Of a stretch of 64,000 bases of DNA, positions 11,465 to 24,090 are shown piece by piece (the stretch's first letter is position 1; every line of letters begins with the position of its first letter). Source of the DNA: Tricholoma matsutake (Eukaryota > Basidiomycota > Agaricomycetes > Agaricales > Tricholomataceae); the NCBI GenBank assembly GCA_026075535.2, contig AP026540.1:7006001-7070000 (forward strand), in the 5' to 3' direction. The translations under genes and the position numbers were made by a program. The notes under the pieces are model-generated. The model saw only the letters and a program-made list of their open reading frames with translations. It did not search any database and was not told the origin of the DNA.

Positions 11465-12743
11465 TAGTGTATACGGGTACGGGAATACCCATGGTATTCA
11501 CAGGTATGGGTACGGTATCCAAAAAATCAAACCTGTAGCACACTGCAACCCATTGCATGGTGTTGCGGGTTTTAATGGGTTTTGGATTCAGCTTTATTTC
11601 CACTTCCAAATGATCCAATATTTAGCCTACATGGTAGAGTATTTGCAAAGATATGAGGGATTTTGTGGGCCAAAGGTTGTTTTGCTCTATCTCAATAATT
11701 AGGTATTTATTCCCCTTGCAAATTGGTATTCGACATTGCATATAGTATATCTACACTCTTCCCAAAGAATTAGTTGGATAACCCAACCGTTCCTTTTTTG
11801 GATGCACCCCTTCCTCCTAGTTTACCTAAGAAACCCATCCCACCATATTTCCACAATTCCTCAACGGATCCTTTCGCAAATTTGTATTTTACATCACATA
11901 TAGTATATATACACCCTCCCTTAAGCATTAGTTGAACGATGTAACTGTTCCTTTTTGGTATGCACCCCTTCCTCCTAGTTTACCTAAGAAACCCATCCCA
12001 CCATATTTCCACAATGCCTCAACAGATCCTTTTGCAAACTTGTATTTTACATTATATATAGTATATATGCACCCTCCGCTAAGCATTAGTTGAACGACTT
12101 AACCATTCTTTTTTGGTATGCACCCCTTCCTCCTAGTTTACCTGAAAACTCGTCCCACTATATTTCCACAATGCCTCAACGGATCCTTTTGAAAATTTGT
12201 ATTTTACATTATATATAGTATATATACACACTCCCTGAAGCATTAGGTGAATTACTTAATCGTTCTTTTTTGGTATGCACATCTTCCTCCTACTTTACCC
12301 AAAAAGCTCATTTACTGTACTTCAATGTGAGCAGTGTGAGTCAGGGCAACATCTACTGGGCTTGGACACCCACTGGAGTTAAAGCAGTATGTAAATGGAT
12401 GCATATAGAGGTGGGGAGTGATGGAGGAAGAGCTATGCACCAGAGACCAGGTTGAACCAAGTAGTCCCAAAAAGGCGATAAACCAAATCCCCCTTCACAA
12501 TGGTGTGAAAAATTTTGTATAACACTTGTATTATATTACTCTATACTTAAACTGTCAATTACACACTATAGAACTTGAAAAATGGCAGGTAGTTACCGTG
12601 GTGAATCAGACCTGTGGTGTTCTCAAAATAACCATGGTAAAAAACCAGCACTGTGGTTGCGGTGTTCAAACAGGTGCGGTTTTGACAGGTATGGGTGCAG
12701 TGTGGGAAAATCTTACCCGCGGTGTGACCCATGTTACACCCTA
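11465..12743. mobile_element. non-autonomous hAT-like element with internal tandem repeats
   Basis: 1,279 bp bounded by TAGTGTATACGGG and (complement) TAGGGTGTAACATG, and flanked by an 8-bp duplication GTCGGGAC (11457-11464) / GTTGGGAC (12744-12751). It has no coding capacity. Ends are rich in GGGTACGGG/CCCAT motifs. The core holds about four tandem copies of a 158-bp unit. The 8-bp duplication and TAGNG ends are hAT features. Superfamily assignment is inferred, as no transposase is present. Confidence 0.72.
11690..12310. repeat. 158-bp tandem repeat, about four copies
   Basis: The landmark CCTTCCTCCTA recurs with its end at about 11820, 11978, 12136 and 12294, a constant 158-bp period. Each unit carries an AT-rich TATATAGTATAT segment. 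Related but more divergent units occur at 28830-29640. Confidence 0.8.
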
Positions 12744-13638
12744 GTTGGGACTAGGCCATGCAGCTTGGGAGCTGCTCGCCAGTTCGCTGTCTGGGGAGTG
12801 TCAGGCATCGAGGAAATATACCTCGGTGGAGGAAGGTTGGGAAGAGGTGGGTAGACCTCATTCATGTTAGCATCCTTGTCGGGAATGACAGGGCAGGGAG
12901 CAGAAGGTGGAGCAGGCTGGGAAATGGCTTTTGCATAGGAGTTACCCTGAGGCCTCTCAGGGTAAGGGGATGGCTCACGAGTACGAGCTCATTTGGAGGA
13001 TTGGCCCTCAAGCTCCTCTTTCAGGTGCTCATTTTCACTCTCCAGGTTCCAGATGGTTTCCTGGAGGGTGTTGATGTCTTTCTTGTATTCATCATACATG
13101 CGTTTGGCTCTGGCTAAGATGCCAGAGTTAATGTTGGCATCTCGACAATCCCTCGCATCAAAATATTGTTTATCATGGTCATACACATGTAAAGCATAGC
13201 TCTTGCACATATTGCAAGTGCCTTGGTGAAGGACAATGCCCTCACCATCGATTCTCCAGCCTTTGTCAGTGGAGGAACTGGTGCCAACACCATCTCGTTG
13301 GTTTTGGTCTTCTCTAGCAGAACATCTGCTAGAACGGATGACTTCTTCCATCTCGCCAGGGCTTGGCAAGTGGTGGATCTGAGTGAGGTTACTGCTCGAG
13401 CCTGTAGGCTCGAGCGCTCTCTGCTTCTCCTTCCCCCTTTGAGACTGGCCACTTGGGTCAGTCTCACGCGTACAGCAAGATTGATTGTTTTTGTCCCCCA
13501 TGGGGTCATCTTTGTCTGGTGGTAAACTCGCCATGGTATAGACCAAGCGATGAGGAAGAAAAAAAAATTGGAATCCCGCTGTACTATACAGCAGCGGAAA
13601 ACGTAGATGGCTGACGTGACTTGCACTTCACTAAAGCT

Positions 13639-16600
13639 TTAAGTACATCTTGGCAGACCCTGCCAATCCTTGGCACCCATAAGTGCCAAGTAAGCATCAA
13701 GAGCTGCAAGTTCGTTGCAGTTCGCCAACAGTTCCCAAGTGGTGTCACCTAGACTCCACTTAACCTCAAATTGGACATCATGGCCACACCACTTGTGGGC
13801 CATAATTTCTTTGATGTACCATTTGGTGTCATCAGGGGCACCAAAGTCATACACATCTGGGTAACACCTGTTAGGAAACATGGTGTCATCGTTGGGATGG
13901 TGGGGTCTCAATAGGCTGACATGGAAATGCCGGCGTTTAAGTTCTTTTGGAAGGTCCAACTCATAGTTGGACATCTCAGGATAGGCTTGTAGGACCTTGT
14001 ACAGTCCTATGAATTTAGGCAATAGTTTACTAGCGTGCCCTTTTGGTAGCGCAAGGTTTTTTGTGGACAAGTAGACAAAATCTCCTTGTTTGATATCAGG
14101 CTCTTCACACCAATGTTTATTAGTGTAGTGCCACTGAAACACTCTTTCAGCGATGATGCTATCATGGGCCACTGCCATGTTTCACAGGGCATTCATTGCA
14201 AACGTATGCACTCCGGGAGGAACATGTTCTGTAGAAGGAAGTTCTTGCATCATATGAGGCAAGAATCCATAGTTGACTTCAAACGGGGCCACCCCCATTG
14301 CTCTGTTAATGGTAGAGTTTATGGCAAACTCTACGAGAGAGAGGAACTTTACCCAATCTTTTTGATTGGACACAATGAACGCTCGGAGAATCTGAGCGAT
14401 CGAACGATTTGCGTGTTCTGTTATTCCATCCATCTGAGGATGGAATGAAGTGGACATAAGTATTTTGACATCCAAGATATGGTGGATTTCATGCCACTAT
14501 TTGGACGTGAATTTAGAGTCTTGATTGCAAATGATCGAGCCAGGTAGTCCATGCAAATGGACAATCTCCTTCACGAAGATGGGAGATAGTGAGATAGTTG
14601 TGATGCAGTCATCGTCGTGTTCACCGGGACTAGGTGAACCATGGAAGACAGATGACAGATGATCACCCAAAGGTAGTCAAATCCTTTGGACTCTGGAAAG
14701 GGTCCAATAAAGTCCATTCCAATGGACTTCCATGGTCTCAAGGGAGTAGGGAGCAAGTGCAATTTGCCTTGTGGGCCATGGTATTCACCTTTCGAGCGTA
14801 TACAATGCTCGCAAGAATCACAGTATTTCTCAACTTCACACTGAAGTCGAGGCCACCAATACCAACATCGGATGTACTCCGAAGTTTTGAGTGGCCTGAA
14901 ATGTCCCACAATAATGTGGGCCTGCTCAATTATATGACCATGCAGGGTCATACCTTTGGAAGTGGAGGTGGGAACGCACAAGACGTCCTCACCACCTCAG
15001 TTCTTCCTCCAGATGAAACTGTTATGGATGGTGAAATCTGGGTGGTCTCTTGGATTTTCAAGAACCTTCTTGAAAACTTGGCCGTTGACGTATCCTTTCT
15101 GGATGTTGTCATTCAGAGGATCCAACTCTGACATATAAACATGAAGATCAGGTCCCTTAACCAGAGATGCGTAAATCGAGGGGTTTTCCTCTGATTGTGG
15201 CTGTCCAGAAGAAGACGGATCTGCACCTTCACCATTTGCAGTCATTCTGGCTGTGGTTACATCCTGCTCTTCAATAAGTTCCCAAAGAGCTCTAAGCTGT
15301 TCACCAACTCACTTCTGCTGAGCAGCAGTGGAGTGAGTCTCAATTACTCGATTCTTTAATTCAAGGTGTCGATCCTATGGGAGGTCCTCGTGGTTAGGAT
15401 CGAGTTGCACATCTGCAAAGACATAGTGTTGGACTAATGGGGCATTGTCCCAAGAGTCAAATTGGTAGTAGCGGGACAGAGCATCCACTACTTTGTTTAG
15501 TTTCCCTTTGACATATCTAATGTCAAAGTCGAAACATGATAGGTACTCCATCCACCACGTCTGCCTAGCAGAAAGTCTGCACTGGGTCTGGAAGAATTCC
15601 AGCGCTTGGTGATCAGTGACAATGTGGATCCATCTACCAATCAGTTTGTCTTCCCACTTGAGGAGGGCCTCAAGTATGGCAATGGTTTCATGCTCAAAGG
15701 TACGGTAGTTCCTTTGAGTGTCTGAGAATTTCTTGGACAAGAAACCTGCCAGGCAGCAAGTTTGCCACTCAGGTCATTGTGCCAGTCCCAAAGACTGAGC
15801 ATCACAGATCACCCAGATTGGCTCAGGTGACTTTGGGTCGATTGGCTTCAGCACCGGTGTTGTGCAACAGATGTCCTTAATCATCTGGAAGCAGTGATCA
15901 TGTAATGGCCACCATAGAAATGAGGTGCCATTTTTAGTCATTGCAGAGAGCAGACTAGTATAAGCACTGATATCTGGCAAGAAATGAGCCAGATATTGCA
16001 CAAGTCCCAAGAATCTCTGGACTTCATGATAGTTACGAGGTGTCTTCCACTCTCATACATGGGCCATCTTGTTGCTGTCTGTGTGCAGCCTGTGCTCGTC
16101 AATCATATGACCTAGGCACTCTAACCTTTCAGTGTAGAGCTCGCACTTCTCTGCACAAAGGTACAGAGCATGCTTGCATAGTTTGTTGAATACTAGCTCC
16201 AGATGTGGTGTTCCTCAATCGAGTTACTAAACATGAAGATATTGTCCAAGTACACATGGACAAATATTCCAATGTAATCTCGGAAGATTAAATTCATCAA
16301 CATTTGAAAGGTTGATGGTGTGTTGCAGTCGCCTTGTTGCATAACCAGGCTTTCATATATGCCTTGAACCATTGAAAAGGCAGTTTTCCAGACGTCCTCT
16401 GGTTCCACTTGGACTTGCTTGTAAGCATCCGAGAGATCTATCTTCGAGCGATATGTAGCTCGAGCAACATCAAGACAAATCATGTCTTGATCAGGAAACG
16501 GTGTAACATCTTTCACCGTATTTGCATTCCTCTTCATGGTGTTAATCACAGTGCAAATCACTCCTGATTTCTTTGGCACCACTAGCATTGGAGCAGCTTG

Positions 16601-17660
16601 CTCCACTTGAGCAGGGCGCCACCACCCTGCTCTGCAGTATTTCGCTACCTTCTTGGAGAGGGGTTTCCTCATCGAGTCTGGACACTTTGGAAGATAGTAA
16701 TTGTACTTCTTCTTTTCTTCCACTAGTGGGATGTGATGGTTTATCTCCCTAAGGGGAGGTAGTTTGTCAGGTACTCCACTGAGGATATCCTGACAAGATT
16801 GTTTCCACTCTTCTCAAAGATGTGGAAGGTCTTTCTTGGAGAGAGGACCTTTTGAGTAGGCCTTGGAGGCCAAGTCTTTGCATATTGCGAAGAGAACATT
16901 GTTCAGGTCATTGACTTGTTCTGGCAGTAGCACCGCAGGAATGGAAGGGTCGAACCCAAAAGGTTCAAATTTAGGGCCCTTGGGAAATTGATCCTGAGTG
17001 AATTCTCAGATGAACTCTTCCAATTCGTCCTCATTATCACTTTCAGGCTTCTTGTCAGGCCCCAGCAATATGGGGTCCGATATTCTCAAGCCTGAAGGAT
17101 GATGTTGAGCCTCAACATTGTCCACTTCCTCAATTTCTGCCTTCCTCTGTTTCACAGAGGGAGGCTGGGCCTGTGTAGAACTCAGGACAACTTTGTCTGG
17201 GTCTCTTACTTTTTTAGCAGTTGGGTGCCTGCTATGGAGTCACTCATCCTTTGGAGGTTGAGGCCACATAGCATGCCATCTGGCTTGCATGAAGGTGTTA
17301 GGGCCCTTGATTACTGTATTGAGGTGCTTTCCCTTAACGTGTACTTCATTGTGTTCAAAGTCTAGGACTATACTGTGCTTCCTCATAAACATGGTTCCCA
17401 GAATGGCATCATACCTATCGATGTTAACTACATCAAAATAGTGGGTATTTACCACTCCACCGATCTCAAAATTGGTGAAGGGTCTGAAGTTTATCTTCGA
17501 ACGGCTGCCCACAGTGCCTAATTGCAAAGGCACAGGTTCTTCCAATTCATGAGCCTTCAAGTTCGCTGACATAGTGAATTCTGGCGAGATGGAATTGGTT
17601 GTACAGCTGGAATCAAGCCGTAGGCTTCGAGATTGTGAAGCATCATCTTCGCAACAAAGG
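13639..17660 (-). pseudogene. gypsy-2 pol: protease, RT, RNase H, integrase, chromodomain
   Basis: Protease near 17600 reads DSSCTTNSISPEF where the family has DSGCT. RT (16193-16723) has VVPKKSG and IDLSDAYKQVQVEPED, but its catalytic loop is VYLDN rather than YLDD. RNase H (15375-16010) has VTDHQALEFF. Integrase (14182-14981) has HIIVGHF and a CDSCEHC cysteine pair, then IGMDFIGPFPES and GITEHANRS. The C-terminal part (13639-14178) ends in WYIKEIMAHKWCGHDVQFEV followed by KWSLGDTTWEL, a chromodomain-like fold. Stops and frameshifts occur about every 300-600 bases. The altered protease, altered RT loop and stops show that it is inactive. Confidence 0.85.
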
Positions 17661-18189
17661 ATTTGTTATCCTCCTCAGTCTGAGGAGGACATTTAATTTT
17701 CTTCGAGGATTTCCTCAAAGTAGTCGCACCTTTAGCGGCTTGTTCTTGAAAAGGCTGTCCATCATGACGCCAAGCCGTTCAGAGAATGATGGATGTTTAT
17801 TCTCTGTCTCACTCTCTGGGTCTTCCTTAGAGTCAGACACTGACTGGGCAGATGGGCAGCTATCAGAGTCATACTCTGAGAGAATTTCTCTGATCGCACC
17901 AAAGCGTTCAGTTCATGAATCATCACAGGGAATATGCCCAGTGTCAGACTCGATGTTATACAGTTTGCCCTCAGAGCTGTACTGCGATCTGTAAGGGATC
18001 TCCTCAGATAAGGCCAAACCATACTCAGAGGAAGAATTGCCTTCTGAGTCGCTGTGTGTGGCAGCAAATCTCTCTTTTGTCGCTGATTGAGAGTCCAAGC
18101 TCTTTTTAGGGCTTGGACTGTGCTCATCACATTCTTTGCTACTACTATGAGTAGCAGGTCGATCATTCGAGGAGGCTGATTCTTCTCTA

Positions 18190-20522
18190 GCGGCGTACAT
18201 TTTCACCGTTGGTCTTTGTTGCCCGTACTTTGGGCACTTAGGATCTGTGGAGTAATGAGGGCCTCCACAGTTGTAGCAAGTGGGAGCCTTGCTTTCACCA
18301 GACTTCTTGTCCAGTTTGTTTCCATTAGACCTGGAAGGTTTGCTTCCAGGGGAATGATGTCATGTATCATGACACTCTTTGTAATGGCGATCTCAATCGC
18401 CATAGCTTCAGTGGTCTTTGTCCAGATATTTTGAACTGGACGGTTTAGAGTTATCATGATAATTTTTATCGTGTTTACCATAATGTTCTTGCAACCGTCC
18501 ATTAGATCTTTCAGGAGAAGAATCCTTCGTTTTGGGAGCTTTAGTCAAAGAGGATGTCTTTGACTTCATGGAATCCATGATATGCTTCTTTTCATTGAAG
18601 TGTTTTCTCATTTTTCCAATTTCCTCCGCCTGACAGGCATAGTGCAAAATATCTCCCACTGAGCTAGTCTCAGTGGAGCATCCTTTGTCCAGTACAAAGG
18701 ATATGATGTTGTTGGGCAACCCAGTCACCAACTGGGTCTTGAAGGTGAAAGGATCGGGTGCCTGGATCATTCTGGTAGCATAGCACTCCAGTTTGTGGTA
18801 GTAACCCATAACACCTTCTTCGGCGTTATAATCGACGTGCCAAAATTTGTCGGTTGCATCATGGGTTGCATTCTCATGCACGAACTGGTCATATAGGCCA
18901 GTTATGACCTCCTTGAAAGTCCAGGCAGCTCATTGATGGTATGCACTGTCAACACTGTCCTCAAACCAAGTCAAGGTGGTGTTCTCAAGGAACATCGCCA
19001 TATACTCAATACGGTCTGAGTCCAGATCTGGACCACATACTTTGTTCACCTTCAGCCAACAAAGGAGGGTGTTCAGCCATCGTTCGAAGGCTTTGATGTC
19101 TGGTAATACACCGTACTTAGGTGGATTTGGGACACACGGACTGTTCTTACCACTAGTGGTAGGAACTTCAGTCAAGACAGAGACTTTGCTGTCGATCTGT
19201 CTGTAGATCTTTGTATGAATGTCCCTCAAGTATTTTGAGGGTCAAAGGGAACCTTTTCCTCGATAGGAATCGGGATGGGAAGATACAGAATATCTAGACA
19301 AGGATCGACTAGATGAATGCTGTGCCCAGCTACCTTGTCTGTGGTGAGACGAGGTCTTATTAGCAATCTCTTCCTCACTTGGGGAAGAGTGTTTGGTGTT
19401 TTTGTTACTCGCAGTGCTATACGATGAGTCAGTGCTACTTTCATCTCCATCATCACCAGAACCGTCGCCATCTGGTGACCCATCCTTGCCTGCGTGACTC
19501 TGCACAGGCTTTTTGGACCCTCCTGGTGGGGCTTTCTCTCACTTATTGTGGTGAGAGTTCTTGCCGTTCTTATCCCAAGGATTACCATCCTTGTCGAAAC
19601 AAATCCCTTGATTGGGAATCGATGTGGGTTGTCCATCCCGGATATCGCCATCGCGTATCCTCTGGAGGACTAACTTATTGTTGTCAATGTAATGTACCTT
19701 CTTCTTGGAAGGTACCTTGACCGGTGTTTCCGGCGTGGTTGAACGTGGGTTAACACGTTCCTGGGAAGGGGATGGTTGCTGCTCCACACGTTCGGCTGGA
19801 CGAGGAGTAGTAGGTCTGGATACAGACCTATGGGAACATTGTCTGGTGTAAGCAAACACCAGATCTTTAAGTTGGATTTCCAACTTAACAGGTTTGAAGT
19901 CCTGGGCATCCTTGGCATGGCCAAGGATATCGGTAGCGAGCTGAGTGAAATGCCAAGCTCCAAACTCTTCATCCGACTCATCCTCTCTAGGTTTCTTGAG
20001 AGGTTTCTTCTCTTCACATCGATGTAGTCTTTCGTGTTCATCCATCGGCATCGGCGGCACCGATGGGGCTAACTCTGGCCATTGGGCAGAGAATAGTCTG
20101 GGTGTAGTATACTCCAGACATTGTTGGGGAAGATCGATATAATTACCAGGGGTGACCTGGTTATTCAGGGGCTCTGGAGTTAGTTCATCCAGAGGTGAGA
20201 GTCCTTGTAACCCCAGATTAGGTCCAGGGGTTGACCAAGCACTTTGTTGACTACTTTTCGATGAGTTAGATCTCTTCGAGTCGAGGTTGCTATCATCCTC
20301 GACTGTCGCCCGGGCTGTGCGAAGTCCGAGCGCAGAGGAATTGATCGTTCTCGTAGTGGATACATGCGCTTCGAGGTTCACGGCCTGTATTGTAGGAGAC
20401 AGTAAATTTCTTGAGGTGCCTGTATGCACCTCAAGTGGTTGGGGTATGCTCAAATTTTGTGCAACCTGCAACGAAGCAGGTTTGGTCTTATTTCTGGTTC
20501 TTGCCCTGGCTGTCAAAGCCAT
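18190..20522 (-). pseudogene. gypsy-2 gag
   Basis: Starts at the ATG at 20522 with a Ser/Thr/Pro-rich, low-complexity region of about 320 codons. The capsid-like core follows (18408-19229), including FERWLNTLLCWLKVNKVCGP and FWHVDYNAEEGVMGYYHKL. A CCHC zinc knuckle, CYNCGGPHYSTDPKCPKYG, lies at about 18213-18290. A Ser/Glu-rich linker then leads to the protease. The capsid is split by stops at about 18885-18925 and 19230. Confidence 0.78.
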
Positions 20523-20780
20523 GGCTGATGGGGTCGATATCGGTCTTTAGCAGTAGGGAACAAAAAATTTTGGTTGTAGCAGCGGGTGAAAAGCAATAAA
20601 AAAAACATTGATTCGAGTGCTGGGTGCTTGAGTTGGGTACTAGCGACGGATTTGCTTCCATCGCTGATCATGTTGGAGAATTTTCACCCTTCACGGGAGA
20701 AGTTCAGGGTCATGGTGATGATGATCACTGATAGGGCAATGTCGATCGAAACTCTATATGAGTTTTAGTGTTCAAAAAAG

Positions 20781-20973
20781 TGTAGTGAGTTGAGGGGGAT
20801 CTCCTTATATCACACACCAAAAGAACACGAATAACGTATATATTTTGTGTAATGGTAGTGGTAAAAAAAGATCATTATCTAAATTGAGGACTGGTCCCTA
20901 TATAGGGACCAGTCAGGCCAATAGCAAGTAATTATAATATGTACAAATGTGGGTAAAGCCCCGGGTCACCACA
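20781..20973 (-). repeat. gypsy-2 5' LTR
   Basis: 193-bp LTR paired with 9620-9812. On the coding strand the sequence just downstream begins CTTTTTTGAACAC, not the TGG expected of a tRNA primer site. Confidence 0.92.
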
Positions 20974-20978
20974 CCATG

Positions 20979-21930
20979 GATGTCAAGCTTTCGAACTGCA
21001 ATCCAGCAGAGCAGGCCAGAGACTGCACACCAAGATTGAGGAGATCCACGATTTCTGAACACTAGACGCCGTACAATATAGAGGTGACCCTCAATGTTAA
21101 CAACCTGCCGAAGTTGAAAGATGGGATGTGCGGGAAGATTCAAAAAGGTGGAGGCAACATCTGATTTGAAGGTGATGATGTGCTGACCGAGATTGGCAGT
21201 GCAAGCATCATGCAGAGTTTGACCAAAGGTGCACATGTCGTTGTACTTGATCTTGCCTTCAGCTTGAGGAATGTTATCATTAATTCCAGAACCACAGTGG
21301 TCAGTTATAACATGGGGCTTGCCATGTTGCCAGATGATGAACATGGGAGAAACCTTCATCCCAGGAAGGAGTTCAGAATCAGGTAAAGATTCGGACCACC
21401 TCCCAGCAGCGATCTCCCTGTCTCTGAAGGCGTGGATTTGTTTGATATCTTCCAAGTCTGTTGAATAATTCTGTGCAACTTCTTCAACTTCAATCTTCCA
21501 TTCTCCATTGTCAAAAGGCCAAAATCCTTTTCGAAGACCTTTCATCACAGATTGAACAAAAGGTTGGTTCGGATGGTCGGTAAGAAGAAGCTCAAATTTA
21601 TTGATATCAAAAGGGGTGTTGACTTTGATTGAATCTCCAAGCGAGTTAATGGAAGCTTGAATAACAGGATCATTGAGAAGATGTTGAGGTGGCAAAGGAA
21701 GAGGAGGAGCAGACTTGGTGTACAAAGCAGCAGGTGAAATTTTATTTGGGGAATTATTAGACCAAACAAAACCTCATCGAAAACTAGGAGCGTCAAGAAC
21801 TTTGTCATTATGTTTACACTTTAAAGAAGGAGAAGAGAATGTCTGTGGACCGTTATCCATAAATGCAGCTACATTTTGTCATGAGAGCAAGAGATCTCGC
21901 TCAGATGTGAGTTTGGAGGATAGTGAAGCA
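20979..21930 (-). pseudogene. Ngaro reverse transcriptase, N-terminal part
   Basis: Open for about 250 codons from near 21725, with clear RT fingers and palm features: FWPFDNGEWKIEV, SPMFIIWQHGKPHVITDHCG, NDNIPQAEGKIKYNDM, TFKSDVASTFLNLPAHP and LVFRNRGSPQSWC. It ends at the gypsy-2 insertion just before the catalytic loop, which resumes at 9614. The extra 200 bases upstream of the first ATG are also in family-like sequence but contain a stop. Confidence 0.82.
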
Positions 21931-21938
21931 CTTCTCAT

Positions 21939-22776
21939 TAGTGTTTAAGGGTCCAGTCTAGTTCGGTTTTTTGACCCAAAAACATAAAGACCGCAACCTA
22001 AACCATTCCAGGACCAACCCAGATACTGCTAGAACCGAACTGGACCACCTAGGACCGGTCCTTTCCAGTTAAAAGACCGAAAAAGACCGGTTAAGACTGG
22101 TTTAGACCAATGTTTTGTCGTGAAATTTGTCGTATTAATATAACCCATATGTATCTTAGCAAATATTACCCGGACCTTATAACCACTGTACAGATGGATA
22201 GACATTGTAATTCCCCATCATTCGGTCTAACTTTTAAGACATTTCATGAACATTTGACTTGGCTATGATCAATATAAAAATACATCTACTGAATGACTCG
22301 TGCTGAACACCAAGAAATGTAATGTGACAACCATAAATTATGTGATGCATAGCATGCATTGACAAATGGTGGGAGTATTATTATACATGTTAGTCCTATG
22401 ATCATTAATGGAATCAAGCAAATGATCAACATATGAGTAAGATGAAATGAAAATCAATCTGATACAACAAAATACTCATACAAAAATAGATTTGGTTATA
22501 TCTTGCTCAATTCTTAACCATTTTTTATGAACCAGAGGTCGAATTCTCCGGATTTCATGTGGGAACATGGTCCAATATATGTTCCCACGATAAAATTGTC
22601 CTAACCGGTTTAGACTGGTTTTCTTCAGTTTTACAAGATTTTTCAAAATGGAAAGACTGCTAACTGAACTGCAAAAGACTGATCCATAAATAGACCACTG
22701 GTCCAGTCTTTTCCAGTCCAATTCAGTCCAATTTCAGTCTTTTTTTCGGTCCTATGGACTGGACCCTTCAACACTA
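21939..22776. mobile_element. non-autonomous hAT-like element (838 bp) in Ngaro
   Basis: Ends TAGTGTTTAAGGGTCCAGTC and (complement) TAGTGTTGAAGGGTCCAGTC form a ~20-bp terminal inverted repeat. The flanks are CTTCTCAT (21931-21938) and CTTCTTGT (22777-22784), an 8-bp duplication whose two mismatches form a CA/TG pair. The interior is AT-rich with no coding capacity and repeats the AAGACCGG/CCGGTCTT theme near both ends. It separates the Ngaro gag zinc-finger region from the RT region. Confidence 0.78.
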
Positions 22777-22784
22777 CTTCTTGT

Positions 22785-24060
22785 TGTCTCTGGCTCAATG
22801 TCCTTCGCCACAAACACAGCAGATGCCATGCTTGTGCTTATTAGGGCAAGGATCCATTTTACATGAGCCATAGCTCCAGTTTCGGCAGGGAACATTGACT
22901 TGCTTAGGAGTGCTACCTGAAGATGAAGGAGCAATTTGTTTGGTAGAAGAACGAGGGGTGGTGGAAGATGTGGAACCACAAAACACTTGTGCAAGGAGAG
23001 GGAAGTTGAGTTGGTCTTGATTATCCAACCGGAAAGGCTTTCGAGCATATTTATCTCGAACTTCAACATCATACTCAATAGCAACAAGTGGATCATTCAG
23101 AGTGGCTCAGAAAAATTCCATGACAAGAGAACAATAAGCACGCAATTCAGATTCCCAATGATGGAAGAAGAAAATGGTGCCTGCAGACCAAGCGTCAAAA
23201 ACTCGAGTCCAATTGGATTCAGACCGTAACTTTTGCTTGGTAAAGGCCTGCTCCTTTTTGACTAATGCGTAGCCAGCTCCAAAATCCTTTGGATCATCGT
23301 GGTGATCATACCCCTTTTCCATGGATGCAAAAAGTTTCTCAAAGTCGATGAATTGATCAAGGATGATTTTGCGCCAGATTGTTTGGGGTAAAGGAACATG
23401 AACGGAGGCAAAAAGTGCTTTGCTAACAAGGGTGTCTTGTATAGCTTGAGGGCTGAAGATCGAAATAAGTTTCTGGGTGGATTCAAGGTGAGGATCTGCA
23501 GCTGATGCAATGGAGAGCTCAGCAAGGTGGGGGGCTGTGGCCAGAACCGAAGCTGGTAATGTTCCTTTTGCACTTGGGAGTCCCAAAAGATTTGCAATTT
23601 CATCAGAAATGAAGGAAGAAGGGGACATTTGAGGTGCTCATGATCCAAGACCCTCAATCTGGTCCACTTTGGCTTGCAGAACAGCCCAAGCAAGGGAACT
23701 CGCGGTGTCAGTGGGATTAGGTGCTTCTGGAGGTTGAACATTGCCAGGCAGAGAATGATGATCTCCTTGAATGCCGGGCGGAGTAGATTGTTGCCGATTA
23801 CGACATTGCATGACTTGATCAATGTAATCTTGTGCTTCTGCATCTGAGATTCCTGTTTCACGAAGTCGAGTGAGGAAAGATGCTCCAGGAAGAATTCCTG
23901 AGACTGCTTCATCAACGAGGTGTTGGCAAGATGTGGTATGAATTTGGATGAAATCAGGCTCTGGAGATATGATACATTCTTCATGGGGATTGGACATGTT
24001 AACAGTGTCTGTCATAGTAGGAATGATTGGAATATCAGGCACATTTTCAGTATTAGACAT
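22785..24060 (-). pseudogene. Ngaro gag-like protein
   Basis: Starts with MSNTENVPDIPIIPTM at 24060. It is a roughly 425-codon reading broken by TGA codons near 23637 and 23105. The central part (23107-23628) contains LPQTIWRKIILDQFIDFEKL and GYDHHDDPKDFGAGYA, typical of the putative nucleocapsid of basidiomycete Ngaro elements. The C-terminal part has a Cys/His cluster, CRNWSYGSCKMDPCPNKHKH followed by CCVCGEGH. Arg occupies at least one of the TGA positions in relatives. Confidence 0.75.
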
Positions 24061-24090
24061 GAGATCAAGATGGGAACGAAGTAACTAAAA

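Larger units (their letters stand above)
9953..13534 (-). pseudogene. gypsy-2 additional 3' ORF (env position, not an envelope)
   Basis: Downstream of the chromodomain a further protein of roughly 750 residues can be read. It starts at the ATG at 13534 (MASLPPDKDDP). The N-terminal part is hydrophilic, with a CNMCKSYALHVYDHDKQYF cysteine motif, then a coiled coil (residues LQETIWNLESENEHLKEEL). The middle contains a YALAHWRLPGWLP segment and a segment that includes EEVQEGYHYAIGWLTAMA. The C-terminal part is basic and Ser-rich, with SKPIVVTTKPQKTRDSDD. The frame is cut by four or five single stops (TGA or TAG) and by the 1.28-kb insertion at 11465-12743; removing that insertion and one duplication restores the frame. 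No signal peptide or membrane segment is seen, so it is not an envelope. Function unknown. Confidence 0.65.
9620..20973 (-). mobile_element. gypsy-2, chromodomain Ty3/gypsy retrotransposon with an extra 3' ORF
   Basis: 11.35-kb LTR element on the minus strand. LTRs at 9620-9812 and 20781-20973 are each 193 bp, TGTAGTGAG...GGGTCACCACA, with eight differences. The target duplication is CCGTG (9615-9619) versus CCATG (20974-20978), one CpG-type mismatch. A purine tract abuts the 3' LTR (complement CCCTCCCCCTT at 9813). Coding order is gag, protease, RT, RNase H, integrase, chromodomain-like domain, then a large extra ORF in the position where envelope genes sit in other elements. The element is inserted in the Ngaro RT gene and itself carries a hAT-like insertion. 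Confidence 0.9.
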
